Part shown: positions 11,983 through 24,180 of the stretch, piece by piece
Numbering within the stretch: the stretch's first letter is position 1
How the letters are laid out: every line of letters starts with the position of its first letter
NCBI GenBank assembly: GCA_012861695.1
Contig: JAAOOA010000127.1
Coordinates: 30,105,154-30,169,153, forward strand
Length of the DNA: 64,000 bases
Reading direction: 5' to 3'
From: Trematomus loennbergii
Lineage: Eukaryota; Chordata; Actinopteri; Perciformes; Nototheniidae
Translations under genes and position numbers: made by a program
Notes under the pieces: model-generated
Databases searched by the model: none
Told to the model about the DNA's origin: nothing
The model's input: the letters and a program-made list of their open reading frames with translations, nothing else

Positions 11983-12665
11983 AACCTGTTAAGCCCGAGA
12001 GACCCCGGTACCTGGGCCCTCCCGCAACATCTTGCAGGAAACAGTGTCTGAGGGCATGTTCATTTAATAAACTATGAATGTTTTATATCCATGTAACGGG
12101 AAGAAACTCAGCCAACTGATCTTTTTTTTTTTTTTTTTTTTTTTAAAAACCACAATGCTAACGCTGAGCCTCTGAATTAGCAACGAGCGAAAAATGCTAA
12201 CAGATTTACTGCACCGAAACTCACTCATAAAACCTTATTATTTATCCTTTCTGCACATCCAACCCATCGATCTGATCGTGAGATGACACAGAATCAATGG
12301 GTAGATACATTTTCACTCTATGATACGAACTCGCGACTTTATATGTGTAGCTAAAAACGCTAACATGGCTTACCTGTTTATCAGGCGAGCTGGTATTTAA
12401 CTTTGTAGGACACATTTGTATTGATTGGGCTTTGTAATTTTCTCCTGAGTAGATTGAGCCGCTGGTTGCGGGCTGGCATGCATTAAAATTAACAGGATAT
12501 GCCTCCAGCATGGCTGAGTAATGCCACAGCGTGGACAGATTCTTAAAGGCATTTATGTAATAAGGAAGATTGCCACAGGAGAGGTCTTTCTCCTGGCAGA
12601 GAGAAATGAAATATATATATTTTTGGTAATAGGTAAATACTGAAGAATATACCGTACCTGGCACT
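11983..12665. repeat. uncharacterised interspersed repeat, family 5, copy 1
   Basis: It begins CCTGTTAAGCCCGAGAG. The stretch about 12275-12345 is the reverse complement of 22625-22695 (ATTCTGTGT... and GTCGCGAGTTC blocks). It contains a 24-T run at about 12121-12144. I cannot assign a superfamily. Confidence 0.5.
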
Positions 12666-12709
12666 CCACTAAGCTCTGTACTTGGATTTAAGATGTTACA
12701 TTTTGTTAA

Positions 12710-13224
12710 AGGTCCCCTATTGTACTGTTTTTCATTGCTTTATTATAGGTCTCAGATATATCCAGAGCCTGTCTCTGATTGGCTGAAACACCAAACAGAT
12801 CATTGCAGCATCCCATAATCCCCTCTGTTTCAGCCCTGTTTCAAAAGTGCTGATTCTCTGTCTGTTACTTTAGATGAAAATAAGGAGCCCCTCCCCACGC
12901 CCCTCTGAGAGATATTTGGTTACAAAGAACACAATGGTGCTCTAGGAGGAGATTCAGGTGATAAGGTGGGGGGATGGGGGGGGGGGGGGGGGTTACCTTG
13001 GTTGGTGATTGGCTAATGGTTACACAAGACAAAAAATCATTATGACATCATAAAGTGGCCAAAATCTGATCAGCTCATTTTCAGACAGGTTTTTATAAAA
13101 ATGGATCAGGACAAAAAGAGAGAGAATCTTTTTTCCTGAAACTTTCAGAGTCTCTTTACACAGAGGGGACACATGTTGATGTAGGAGAGACATGAAGAAG
13201 TGGATTTTGCATAATAGGTGACCT
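12710..13224. mobile_element. TTAA-target non-autonomous element, family 3, copy 1
   Basis: 515 bp, flanked by TTAA at 12706-12709 and 13225-13228. The left end is AGGTCCCCTATTGTAC and the right end is GCATAATAGGTGACCT. The body is shared with 36126-36639, 44223-44476 and part of 54250-54449. A long G run lies at about 12966-12992, the complement of the C run in the 36126 copy. No coding capacity. Confidence 0.87.
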
Positions 13225-13228
13225 TTAA

Positions 13229-14281
13229 TGTCCACAAGGATAATTATGTTAATATGGTACTGCTTTATAACGTGTTGCATGCTTCTAAAATAAAAAAGTG
13301 GTTCTGTGGATCAGTTTTATTGGTAAGCACTGCAAGGAGAAGGTGCTACATTGTACGTCCACGAGGGCCTTTCTTTTTGAAGGTTGTATGTAACTATGTG
13401 GGTTTTCTTTATGTTCCTGTTTCCTCCCACAGGCCAAAAACATGACGTTTCAGATGGTCATTATTTGAGGAAGAAGTGATAAGGAAAGACAAGCAGCTTC
13501 CAAATTAACACAGGAGTAATTCAAATATTTAAAGAAGACATAAGCCATTTTTCTCAGATATGTCCCGAGGACATCAGGAGATTCAGGTCGCCGCATTGTT
13601 GGAGTTTCCCTTTCAAACATGTACAACACAACAGAAGGATTCACGTGTTGAAACTGAACATCTCATTCGTCCCGAACGTCCCGATGGCCAGTCCGCCACT
13701 GGATTAAACCGTGGTAATGCAGCCATTTCTTCATTTCTTCATAAAGCCTTTCCTGGAATATAGCTTACAACTTTGGCAGCAGAATCTCATTTTTCTTCCA
13801 GGTAGACATTTTAGTTGCCATCATGTTGAAAGTTACCCTTCTTCTTCATCACCCGTTTTTCTTTCTGGATTCACAACAGCTGCCTTTGATGCGTCATCAC
13901 CAAGGCCACTTACTTGCCATGAACTCCCCTTGAAAAGGAGCAGCTCTTTTCATATATGATCTCAAAAGAATACCACTCAGGCTCATTACCAGGGACCTTG
14001 AAGGGTAAAGTCTGTTGCATATCCATTATGAAGGGTTTGGACATTGGCATGTTCACATACAGATCCTCCAGGTTTGATAATTGGTTTCAGTGCATGTATG
14101 AAGGAGGCTGTGTAGAGAGCAAGGTCAAACAAAGATCTGAACCATTTAGTGATAACAGCACTTTGAATAACCAAGAGTTTCTTTTTCAGAAACATCTTAG
14201 AAAACCTTCAGCAGTAGTTCTAACTCCGTACGAAAGTAGGGAGCCTGTTTTTTTTCTTCAAATGGTTTTAATATGATTGAT
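13229..14281. other. unassigned; possible degenerate coding stretch on the minus strand
   Basis: From about 14090 down to 13927 the minus strand is open for about 55 codons (DLYVNMPMSKPFIMDM, then FKVPGNEPEWYSFEIIYEK) and ends at AAGTAAGT, which resembles a splice donor. A TGA stands immediately upstream and I find no matching acceptor in frame. I do not recognise the peptide. It may be a decayed exon or chance. Confidence 0.3.
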
Positions 14282-14965
14282 CTTAACCTTGATTTATGTT
14301 GTGGTGGTAATATGCTTCTCTCTGGGAATGTGATTAATCTAAGATGTCTGTGTCCCTTTGAAATGATTTTGGATAATCCATAAGCAATAAAACTGCTTTT
14401 CCGTTTCCAGATGTCAGAGCGAGAGATAGGTTTGCTCTGATGCAAAACTGCATGCGCGAAGCCCCCACCTTTTTTTTTACCATGTGTGTGTGTGGGAAAA
14501 TTCCCCTTCGATTCTATTGGCTCTAACGGTCAGAAAGAGATGTCAATCACCAAAATCGACCAATGGGTTCCAGAGAAACGGTAAAACCCCCAGTTTTTTT
14601 TGCTAAACCTCTCTAAAAAGGTCAAATGTCACTTGTTTTGCATCAATCTTGATACAGGGTACTTATTATATGTTGTACTTTGGATTCCTAAAGCTTTTAG
14701 TCTACCTTACCATCATCCAAGGGTGGTTTTCACTATAAGTAAAAAATAATTTTTGGTGTTTTACTATGTTCAATCTGAATTTTCTTTCAAATAAAAAACA
14801 TCTATATTGCATCCAACTCACAGGTTTATCATTACTTTGAGAAAAAAGATTATTAATTTAACCCTTTTAGAAGGGAAGATATGGTCATTTGTTCTGGGAA
14901 TGTCATTTTCGAGCCTGAGACCTGAAAAACAGGCTCAGGTTAAATCTGGAGGATTGTAATACGCA
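14282..14965 (-). repeat. uncharacterised interspersed repeat, family 5, copy 2
   Basis: It is the reverse complement of 21846-22510 over most of its length. Shared blocks include CCCCTTCGATTCTATTGGCT, ATCGACCAATGGGTTCCAGA and TTGCATCAATCTTGATACAG. The two copies face opposite ways. No coding frame or clear TSD was found. Confidence 0.75.
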
Positions 14966-15042
14966 CTGCGAGCTCAGAAAGGTTAAATAAGGTTGGAACA
15001 TTTGTTCCTAATCTTTGAAACAATGTGCCTCCAGGTCTTGCG

Positions 15043-15985
15043 CAGTGGCGTTTTCTCCCGGAGGCCAAGGGAAGCCAGGCTTCCCCTGTTTTTTCGGATT
15101 GTAGTTATAATTTAAATAAATAAATAAAAACACTTTGTTTTGTTTCGATAATTCTCCTTTGCTGTGTGTTGCTGCCGGCCCGTCTCTCCCATGGTCTCTC
15201 CCCCACTCTCATTGAGTATTTTACAAAGAGTGAAACAATCAGCGCCCCTCTTGATGTTATGGTGAAACAGTAGATTGCATTCACTGTTGCGAGAGGAGGC
15301 CAGTCAGTTTGGGCTTCCCTTGGTGAAAATAATTGAGGGATTGACCAATCAGATGAGGCCCACGTGATGCCCCTGCCAACCTGTGATTGGTCAGGGCCAT
15401 GCCAAGGGAAGCCAGCTTTCTCTGGCTTCCCTTCAGAGGCGGCTGGCGATTTCACCTGAATAGATGAGATTGTTTATATTTTTTAGTTACTTTTGGACTA
15501 CGGACTGAGCTAATTACAGAGACGAGGACTGTTGCTGCACTTGCCGTGTGTTAGAAAGGGAAGGGAAGAGAAGGTGGACTATCGCATGCAAATGTTTCTG
15601 TACATAATTGTTTTTGAATTCATGTGTTTCATACACGCCTACTGATACTTTGATGTGTACATAAAACTTTAAAGGTCTCCTGATTTACTTTGTGAATGAA
15701 TGCACTGCGCATTGAGCGGCTGGTATTGCATTTGGGGGGGGGTGTGTCTGCATAAATTAATAAGAAAATGCTTAAATTAATAAAACGAGAGTTTCGGCTG
15801 GAGAGTGCGTGCGGACCTGTCGGTTAGATAACAGGCGTGTGCAAGTCCTGCATTTGTGTGATACAAATGTGTGTAAAATGATACCGGGCGCTGTAATCAC
15901 TCATCTGGTTACGTTATTGACCACCCCCCCCAACCAACCCAAAAAAATGGGCTTCCCCTAAATTTTTTCCCACGCCACGCTATTG
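15043..15985. mobile_element. hAT-type non-autonomous element
   Basis: A perfect 8-bp TSD, GTCTTGCG, flanks it at 15035-15042 and 15986-15993. The ends are CAGTGGCGTTTTC and, inverted, CAATAGCGTGGCGTG. GGGAAGCC blocks near both ends extend the inverted similarity. The body includes sequence around 15105-15455 that is open on the minus strand without a transposase motif. Confidence 0.88.
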
Positions 15986-15993
15986 GTCTTGCG

Positions 15994-16862
15994 AGGCACT
16001 GAGCATGTAGGGTAGTACAATCTCAAATAGCTGTGTGTCTATTTCAATTTTCTCTTGTATATATCACCGACCTGAATGTGCTATTTTGTTGCTATTACAC
16101 TTTTTACCTTAGGAAACGTGCTACATAAATACTACTATGTTTGCTGTGGTTGGAGAGTCTTCTTTCAATACCTTTGGGTGCTTTTGGTTTAAATAATCGT
16201 ATTAACATTGCTTTCTTTATATTGCACACAGCATGAATTCACATCAAATTGATAATGTCTGGGTGGCCTTCTTCTTCCAGGCCAATAGTAGGATTCTGAC
16301 ACTGGAGCTCAGCTTTAACAACCTTCAATGCTGCACCTCTGGTATGTACGCTGTATTTTTCTCAACACTGGTTGTCTCTTCTAGGTTTCCCTGAGAAAAT
16401 GTTTAAGGACTGCCGGAAAAGTATCTATTTCGACGTAGGTCTGGCAGACTGATAGCCGTATTTGGGTATATTCTGATTCTGATAAGTTCTTTAATAACTG
16501 AATCACAGAGTGAACCGTGGGATAGAACAGTTTATAAAAAAGCTATAACACTGATTCTAATGTCATTAACAATATATATATGAACCCCTCACCCACTTTT
16601 GTTATATTCAAAACAAATAATTAATAAATATTTCTAAATGAAATGTCATCTGTTATTATAGGTTAGGATACAACTTTATTGGAGAAACTCACTGGGTCTC
16701 AAAAGTATCTACAGTAACAAATAAGCCTCTTCTTTACCAGCTGCAACATTTATTTAATGAACACACGGTAATGCATTTAGTTTTGATTCAATATTATAAC
16801 AAATATAATTCTGAAATGATCTGTTGTGCTGAATGAGTTGCATTTTAACTCTATTTTGTTAC
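15994..16862. other. no recognised feature
   Basis: AT-rich sequence. ATTCTGATTCTGAT at about 16472-16486 may be a tiny LINE tail remnant. No gene. Confidence 0.4.
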
Positions 16863-16866
16863 TTAC

Positions 16867-17827
16867 AGGGGCCTTATTACGCTCTTTTTCAGGTTCATAT
16901 TTATATTTAGTGTCTCTACTGGGACATGTCTCCATGCTTTAATGTTCCAAAATCTCTTTATTTTTCTCATACTGCCTGTGCTGCAGCACCTCTTTTCACC
17001 CTCTATCTGAAACCAGAGCCCAGTCTGCTCTGATTGGTTAGCTGGCCAGCTCTGTTGTGATTGGTCAACCGCTTAGAGATGTCCCGCCCCTTAGCTTTAT
17101 CACGTTCAATTTAATGGAGCGCAAGCCAATACAAAAGTAAGTGTTACATTGTGATGTCACTATGTTCTGGAAATAAACAAAGGAGTCCAATGGAGGCGTT
17201 TCAGTATGGGGGGGGGAGTGTATGGGAGAGAAACTCTATTGTAGCCTTTGCAGACCATTTACATGCACTAAAACCTATACAACACACTACAGCACGGGTG
17301 TCAAACTCAAGGCCCGGGGGCCAAATCCGGCCCGTGATATCATTTTCTGCGGCCCCACAAGAGCCTGCAAAGAATATAATATGTTTATTATACGGTTACA
17401 GGCCGATTTACAGAAGCACGTTGCCCATAAACTACATGTCCCACAATGCATCTCAAATTTGACTTTTTTCTCAGAATCCTTTTTTTTCAAAATGTCATTT
17501 CTTTTTTTTTCTTTTTCTTTTTCAATCATTTTGTGACATTCTCACTGAAGAGACTTGCAATTATTTTCCCTAGACTTCTGCTTTCAGACGTAGTTAATTA
17601 TGAAGTTTTTACCCTATCCGATAATAATCCAATGCAGAGGCAATAATGTAATATAATACATTATTTGATATATATTAAATATTTATTTATGTATTTTTAT
17701 ACAGTCTTATATATAAAACTGGCCCTTTGAGTGCAACCATGATGCTAATGTGGCCCGAGATGAAATTGAGTTTGACACCCCTGCACTACAGGAAAGGGAA
17801 AACCCCAAAAAGCATAATAGGGCCTCT
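16867..17827. mobile_element. TTAA-type family 4 element, interrupted by a hAT, flanked by TTAC
   Basis: The left end AGGGGCCTTATTACGC and right end GCATAATAGGGCCTCT are inverted repeats. The flanks are TTAC on both sides (16863-16866 and 17828-17831). Related ends at 10151 and 57169 adjoin TTAA. The body is split by a hAT with a perfect TSD at 17293-17783. About 465 bp of host element remain when that is removed. No coding frame. Confidence 0.82.
17293..17783. mobile_element. hAT-type non-autonomous element (CAGGGGTGTCAAACTC family), copy 1
   Basis: Perfect 8-bp TSD CACTACAG at 17285-17292 and 17784-17791. The left end is CACGGGTGTCAAACTC and the right end is the inverse of CAGGGGTGTCAAACTC. 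The interior matches 32158-32450 in reverse orientation. 491 bp, non-coding, nested in the family 4 element. Confidence 0.92.
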
Positions 17828-17831
17828 TTAC

Positions 17832-18920
17832 GTGAGATTTTGAAAGCAGCATCTACTTACTATACAATGTGGTTTGGCTACAATTACTAAAGTAAAACGT
17901 TTTCCACCACTGCATCTGGTTTACCATTTACAACCCGTAAGCACCTTAAAGCATCTGGGACTTACGTAGTATAACCTCCTCAATTACCAACATTTAGCTC
18001 CAGGACCTCATCCCAAAAGCAGGGGCAGACGCTATGAAAGCTGTGAGCCTAATGTTTACAAGTTACGTTTTAGTTGGTTAAGTTCCTGCAGTTAAAAAAA
18101 GTAGGAATTAGATGGTTGAGATGGTTGAGAATGTGCTAGCAATAAACAAATCTGTCGAACAGAAATGTATTTGGTGAAAACTCAACAACATGCCTTAAGA
18201 GACACACATTTCCACTGAGAAAATTGGCTGATTTTAACGCTTTTCAGATGTTGCATTCTCTCATTAGTCATTGGAAGATTAAACAAGTGGAGTCATTAAT
18301 TCCAGATTGTATTTGTAATGAAAATCAAACATGCATTCCACTGCAAAATAATCTGTGTTTTGAGCAACTGAGACACAAACAAAAAAGAAGTTTGGGATTG
18401 AGAGAAAGCCGTACTGTTCGTTCATTTTATAAATCTTATCTGGGATTAATCTATCCAGAAGATTACATGCCACCTGGACTTTTTCTTCAACTATTTAAGA
18501 CCATCCCACATTTTTTATCTGCCTTTACAAAGCACAATTGAAAATAGATTTAAGACATGCACTTACCATCCGTATGGGTGAGGTTTATAATAAAAAGCCT
18601 GACCTTAGATCTTGTTCCAGGGAGTTTGTGGTTAAAATCAAGTATTCAGCTTTAAATAATGGTTTGGTTCATAAAGCTGTCAGACTTTTGATCATAAAAT
18701 AATGAAGTTCTTATTTGAAAAGTTGGTTTTATTTCTGTCCTCTCGGGACTGATGGTTTTACAGGCACAACTAAAAAATGAGTGAATGGCTGTGATTTAAA
18801 AACTCATGCTTGTAAAGAGCAGTCTGTGATATGCATTTAAATTCTCATTTGGCACACAGTCCGTACAATTCTTATCAGTTATTTATCTATGTCTTAAAGC
18901 CCCTGGAGTTCCCGTTGTAC
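17832..18920. other. no recognised feature; one 105-codon open frame
   Basis: The plus-strand frame 18224-18541 encodes 105 residues without a domain or repeat I recognise. Codon use and surroundings give no support for a gene. Confidence 0.35.
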
Positions 18921-18923
18921 TAA

Positions 18924-19878
18924 GGCGCCGTTTACACGAGGAGAATACGGCTTGTATCTACATAGTTTCGCGTGCGTATAGCCCTATTATTTAGACGAGG
19001 CCGATAGAAACTGACCACACAAACGATAACGGGTCCCAAGGTGGATAGATTTGCAAACGAAACGCTCTGGGGGGTCAACCGAGTCCGTTTAATCGCCTCT
19101 ATACGAATATTGCCTGGAAAAATAGGATAGCCCCGCCTCTCCTGCTCACTGCTGTACTAGCAACTATCAAAAATAGCTGTGTTAATTAAACGCACAAGGG
19201 GTTCTTGAATGAAATAATATTATAAAAGGCAAACCAGAATTGTTAACGCCCAATATACTCCTTAAACAAAATAAACAGAGTCAGATTTCATGCATTGATC
19301 CATTATATTGACAAAGGTGCATCTCACCCGGTGTTTGTAGAGAATATCTCTCTTTCTGAGCCGTCCTCTCGATGCAATATCCACAGAGACGTGCTTCTTG
19401 GTTTCTTTCAGTTAACTTCCCGTAGCATTTATCCATATGCTGAGGAAATTACTATATCCCGCTGAATACCAGCAATCGCCACACACACTGACTTCCTCCT
19501 GTCAGTAGCTACTGCTAGTGCTACTGCTACTGACCATGCTACAGATATTAGTGCAAAAATATACAGCTCCTCTACCACAACCATCAGCAACAACAGATTC
19601 GGTTTCTTTCAGTTTCAGTTTCAGTTTCAGGGCTTAAACAGAAGGGTAGCCATGGCAACATTGCTGCGGGGCTGCTCCAGCCTGCTCTTCTTCGGGCTTT
19701 TGGTGTATATTGGCGGAAGTTACAGCGCCACTTACAGTCCCAGCATATGTACTACAGAGTTTCCAGCGGCCTCGTTTGAACAGACACGTTAAATGAAACA
19801 AATGCATGTGAACGGAGAAGACTTTTTTGAATACGAATACTGTGCATAAAACGCAAACGGCCTCGTGTGAGCGGGGCC
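18924..19878. mobile_element. Harbinger-like non-autonomous element, copy 1
   Basis: TAA TSD at 18921-18923 and 19879-19881. Ends are GGCGCCGTTTACACGAGGA and (inverted) GGCCCCGCTCACACGAGG. It is close to 41678-42637 along its length, including the AACGCACAAGGGGTTCTTGA block. The 3-bp TWA target fits PIF/Harbinger. No transposase or Myb-like frame is visible. At about 19604-19628 it contains a (TTTCAG)n-like stretch missing from the other copy. Confidence 0.83.
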
Positions 19879-19881
19879 TAA

Positions 19882-20420
19882 GATGTAAGCCATACTAGCT
19901 CCCCTCCATTGAAAATGATCAACAAATCACTCACGCTCATGTAATGATTATTCTAACTGTCTGACAGATAAGGAATAGATTAAAGTCTTTGAAGTACTGT
20001 TGTCAGGGATTGACCGCATTGCCTTACTGCAGCGCATACAGATACTTTTAATATTGCTGTTTATTTTAAAACAGTTTCCAAAGGGTTAGAGCACTACCAG
20101 CAAAAGCTAATCTAGCTAACAGCCATTAAGGTCTTTAAAATGTTTTAGGATTTTAAAATAAATCCAAAAACAAGCTAAAACCGGGGAATATGATACGATC
20201 AGCTGCATTTTGGACACATAAAGACCAAATATTTGGACACCTGTGTTGCACGTATTAAATAATAGATAGTTAGACAATGTGCTCCCAACTTTGTGCTATG
20301 GTTTTTATCCATTCACAAATAGGCAAAGTCAAGTGCGTGAAAAGAAAATCCTCTGCATGTTGAAAGTGAGTGAGCCCAGTATTGCACACAGTGCAAATCC
20401 CTTGTATGTGAAAACCTACA
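19882..20420. other. no recognised feature
   Basis: AT-rich non-coding sequence upstream of the tandem duplication. Confidence 0.4.
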
Positions 20421-21832
20421 GTACTTGGCAATTGTCATTCAGTACGCCATGATAGTACCCTAATATTGCAAGAATTAGCACTTAATGCTTACGTTCAGTG
20501 CCAGTGAAGGATCAAGAGAGCCCTTTATTCATTGTAACCAACACTGTACCAAAATGGTTCAATCCTTCCCTAACCTTAACCCTATAACCCAATCACTCCA
20601 TATGTGTGTCAGATATTATCCAAAACCTTTGTGATAAATTGGAATAAGCCAAACCTGTCACTTATATCATCTTTTCCTGTATTATTTTTGTTTCTTGTCT
20701 GATTTCACTTCCTGTCTTTGTGTTTTCCCGCCTTTTTGTGATAGTTTGCCGTGCTTTGATTCTGTCCATCTGTGTCTTATGTTCTTATCCCCCCTGTTTT
20801 TGCCTGCGCTCTCCAGCTGTCTCATGTTCTTGTGATTAGTTACGTGTGTATGAAAGCGTGTCTTTCTCAGTTGGTAATGTCTCCCATCTATGTCCCGTAG
20901 TGTGATTCAGCCGCCCATGAATTTCCTCCCTGGATTAATCGTCTCGTGTTCCCTGTCGATTCGCTGCACGCTGTTTTATGCTATCCTACTTACTCTTTTA
21001 TTTTATGTTTACCACATTTCTATTAACTTAACTTTGATTAAGGCTCTATTCTATTATTCACATGTGAATCCATTTTGTTCCCCCTTGTTAGTCCATCTGC
21101 CTTCCATAATCCTGACAATCATGACAAACACAGCGTAAATTACACCTTTTTTTTTTACAGTGTACTTGGCAATTGTCATTCAGTCGGCCATGATAGTACC
21201 CTAATATTGCAAGAATGAGCACTTAATGCTTACGTTCAGTGCCAGTGAAGGATCAAGAGAGCCCTTTATTCATTGTAACCAACACTGTACCAAAATGGTT
21301 CAATCCTTCCCTAACTTAACCCTAACCCTATCACATATGTGTGTCAGATATTATCCAAAACCTTTGTGATACATTGGAAAAAGCAAGACCTGTCACTTAT
21401 ATTTTCTGTTTACTGTATTATTTTTGTTTCTTGTCTGATTTCACTTCCTGTCTTTGTGTTTTCCCGCCTTTTTGTGATAGTTTGACCTGATTCTGTCCAC
21501 CTGTGTCTTATGTTCTTATCAAGTCTGTTTTTGCCTGCGCTCTCCAGCTGTCTCATGTTCGTGTGATTACATGTAGTTACGTGTCTTTCTCATTTGGTAA
21601 TGTCTCCCATCTATGTCCCATGGTGTGATTCAGCTGTCCATGTTTCATCGTGTTCCCTGTCGATTCGCTGCACGCTGTTTTATGTTATCCTGTTTACTTT
21701 TATTTTGTGTTTACCACATTTGTATTACCTTGACTTTGATTAAGGCTCTATTCTATTATTCATGCGTGAATCTCTTTTTGTTTCCCCTTGTTGGTCCATC
21801 TGCCTCCCATAATCCTGACAATCATTAGCTGA
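20421..21832. repeat. head-to-tail duplication, two units of about 670-740 bp
   Basis: Unit 1 (20421-21161) and unit 2 (21162 to about 21832) both start at TACTTGGCAATTGTCATTC and run in parallel with substitutions and small indels, to CCATAATCCTGACAATCAT. Open frames 20890-21138 and 21613-21828 are the same segment in the two units. Neither encodes a known protein. Confidence 0.9.
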
Positions 21833-21845
21833 CCTCAGTGACTAA

Positions 21846-22700
21846 CCTGTTAAGCCGAAAATGACATTTCCAGAACAAATGACCATAACTACACTTCTAA
21901 AAGGGGAAAATTAATAATCTTTTTTCTCAAAGTAATGATAAACCTGTGAGTTGGATGTAGAAAAGTCAGAATCAATATACTGTAGATGTTTTTTATTTTA
22001 AAGAAAATTCAGATTGAACATAGTAAAAAACTGTAAATGATAGTGTCCGTCCAAATATTCTTTTTTACTTATAGTGAAAACTACCCTTGGATGATGGGTT
22101 AGTATCAAAGGAATCCAAAGTACAACATATAATAAGTACCCTGTATCAAGATTGATGCAAAACAAGTGACATTTGACCTTTTTAGAGAGGTTTAGCAAAA
22201 ATAACTCTAAAATGATTTGGGTGGAAATGGGCGTTTTTGCCGTTTCTCTGGAACCCATTGGTCGATTTTGATGATTGACATCTCTTTTTAACCGTTAGAG
22301 CCAATAGAATCGAAGGGGAATGTCCACTTACACACCAACATTACCAAAAAAAAGTGGGGACTATGCGCATGCAGTTTTCCTAAAGCGAAACCTATCTCAC
22401 GCTCTGAAATCTGAAAACGGAAAAGTAGGTTTATTGCTTATGGATTATCAGAAATCATTTCAAAGTGACACAGACACATTGGATTAACCTATGGATTAAC
22501 CTTCAGCAGCGTTTTTATCGTTTTAATGCCATTGAAGACAACTTTTGATCAGACAACGACAAAGGTAAGACATATTGCCATTTTGGCTACCTAGCGCCAC
22601 ATGTTGTGATGTCTGTTTTGTTTATAATGTCGCGAGTTCTTATCATGGAGTGATGATATATATACCTATCGATTCTGTGTATTCTCACGATGCTAATGTG
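21846..22700 (+). repeat. uncharacterised interspersed repeat, family 5, copy 3
   Basis: It starts CCTGTTAAGCCGAAAATGAC. To about 22510 it is the inverse of 14282-14965, and 22625-22695 is the inverse of 12275-12345. It joins abruptly to the 57433-type element at about 22702. Confidence 0.65.
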
Positions 22701-22701
22701 A

Positions 22702-23577
22702 GGAGTTTAAAGCTATCAAATCATATTACAGGATAAAGGATATACAGTTTAAACTGCCGTTGCAGGAAAGACGGCCGGCAAAAATCACAGACTGTGTAAC
22801 GTGAAAATGAATAGAATATCACCTCCCATCTTCAGAGCAATCTGACTATTATAATATTAGCGTTTAGAAAGCTTACTTAAATATCTGCCACGACATAAGT
22901 AACCGGATCAGAGTAACATTAAGTACAGTCCGCGGCACTGTGAGTGCAGACGGCGATGTGTCCCATTATCATTCATATCACATCACATCACATCATAATG
23001 TATCATATATTTCCTTATCTGAGTCAGCTTCTTGAGCCGTATCTTGCCGTGCAACACTCACAGTGTCACATACTGTATGCAGAAGTATTATTTTAAGCAA
23101 CACATTAAGTTGACGAAACACTCGAGTCAAATGTAATTAAAGTCAGATCAACTCGTGTCTTGGCAGTGATATCATAAACCTGTTAATGTACGCATTCAAA
23201 CATTTTTCTTTTACCAGCTGTATTCACCTTGCAGGTGCAGCTATGTGGCTTTGATCCTGGATAAAGGTTTAAGTCATGGATGTTTAAAGTTTAACGTCTT
23301 CATATTTGTCTAATATTATAGTTGACTTTTCATTCAGGAAGTATGACGCTGCGCTGTCAGTACGCTTGTCCATGTTTGTGATTGGTCGAATGCTCCAAAT
23401 ACCACACCTCTCATGTGAACGCGCACCTAACTAGATAGGACACGGCTGGCTTGAGTGAACCACTTCATAACCCACGTCGTAGGACCGTTTAGCGAGAGCG
23501 CGTATGTTTTGGATTAGGCCAACTGGCTAACTCAAACATATCCAGGTTATGTTGAACCGGCTTCGTCGTACAGGCCT
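22702..23577. mobile_element. 57433-type DNA transposon, copy 2 (left end missing)
   Basis: It is closely similar to 57662-58542, from GAGTTTAAAGC through the GGAAAGACGG and TGACGCTGCGCTGTCAGTACG blocks to the terminus GTCGTACAGGCCT. The left terminus is absent and family 5 repeat sequence abuts instead. Confidence 0.82.
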
Positions 23578-23658
23578 CTGAAGTAATTGGGGCCAATCCT
23601 ATGATTATCATATTTGGATATTTCTTCCTACACTCCAACAACATTGAGCTGACACGGC

Positions 23659-24180
23659 AACCCAGTCTCACGGCATTTTTTTATAGTCACGAAATGTAAT
23701 CTATTGATTCGTGTTCACCAACACGATTTTCCCATTTATTTCGTGTCACACAGAAGGATTTTAAAAGCAAAGTATTTCTATTGGTAGTATGTTTCGTGCC
23801 TGCACCAAATAATAACAAATTAGAAGGAAAAAAAGATTTTAAAAATACAGATTTCAGTATTCTGAGGCTCTGAGCCCCATTTCCTTTTCTCACGGACGGC
23901 AAAAAAAGTCAGACATTGTACGATTTAAAAAAAAAACTATAATCGTGGCTTGATATTGAGTAAGAAAATGTTTTTATGAACCACACAGCTTCCGGTCTTC
24001 CAAGACCCGACCGGACAAAAAGACGTGGTGCAGGCACGAAACATACTACCAATAGAAATACATTGCTTTTAAAATCGTTCTGTGTGACACGAAAAAAATG
24101 GGAAAATCGTGTTGGTGAACACGAATCAATAGATTACATTAATTTCGTGACTATAACATGAAATGCCGTGAGACTGGGTT
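23659..24180. mobile_element. fold-back element with about 150-bp terminal inverted repeats
   Basis: The left arm (23659 to about 23809) and right arm (about 24026-24180) are inverted copies, beginning AACCCAGTCTCACGGCATT and running to the CGTGCCTGCACCA block. The interior is about 215 bp. No clear TSD. The open frames at 23687-23902 and 23976-24161 encode the same peptide because they lie in the two arms. They are not genes. Confidence 0.88.
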
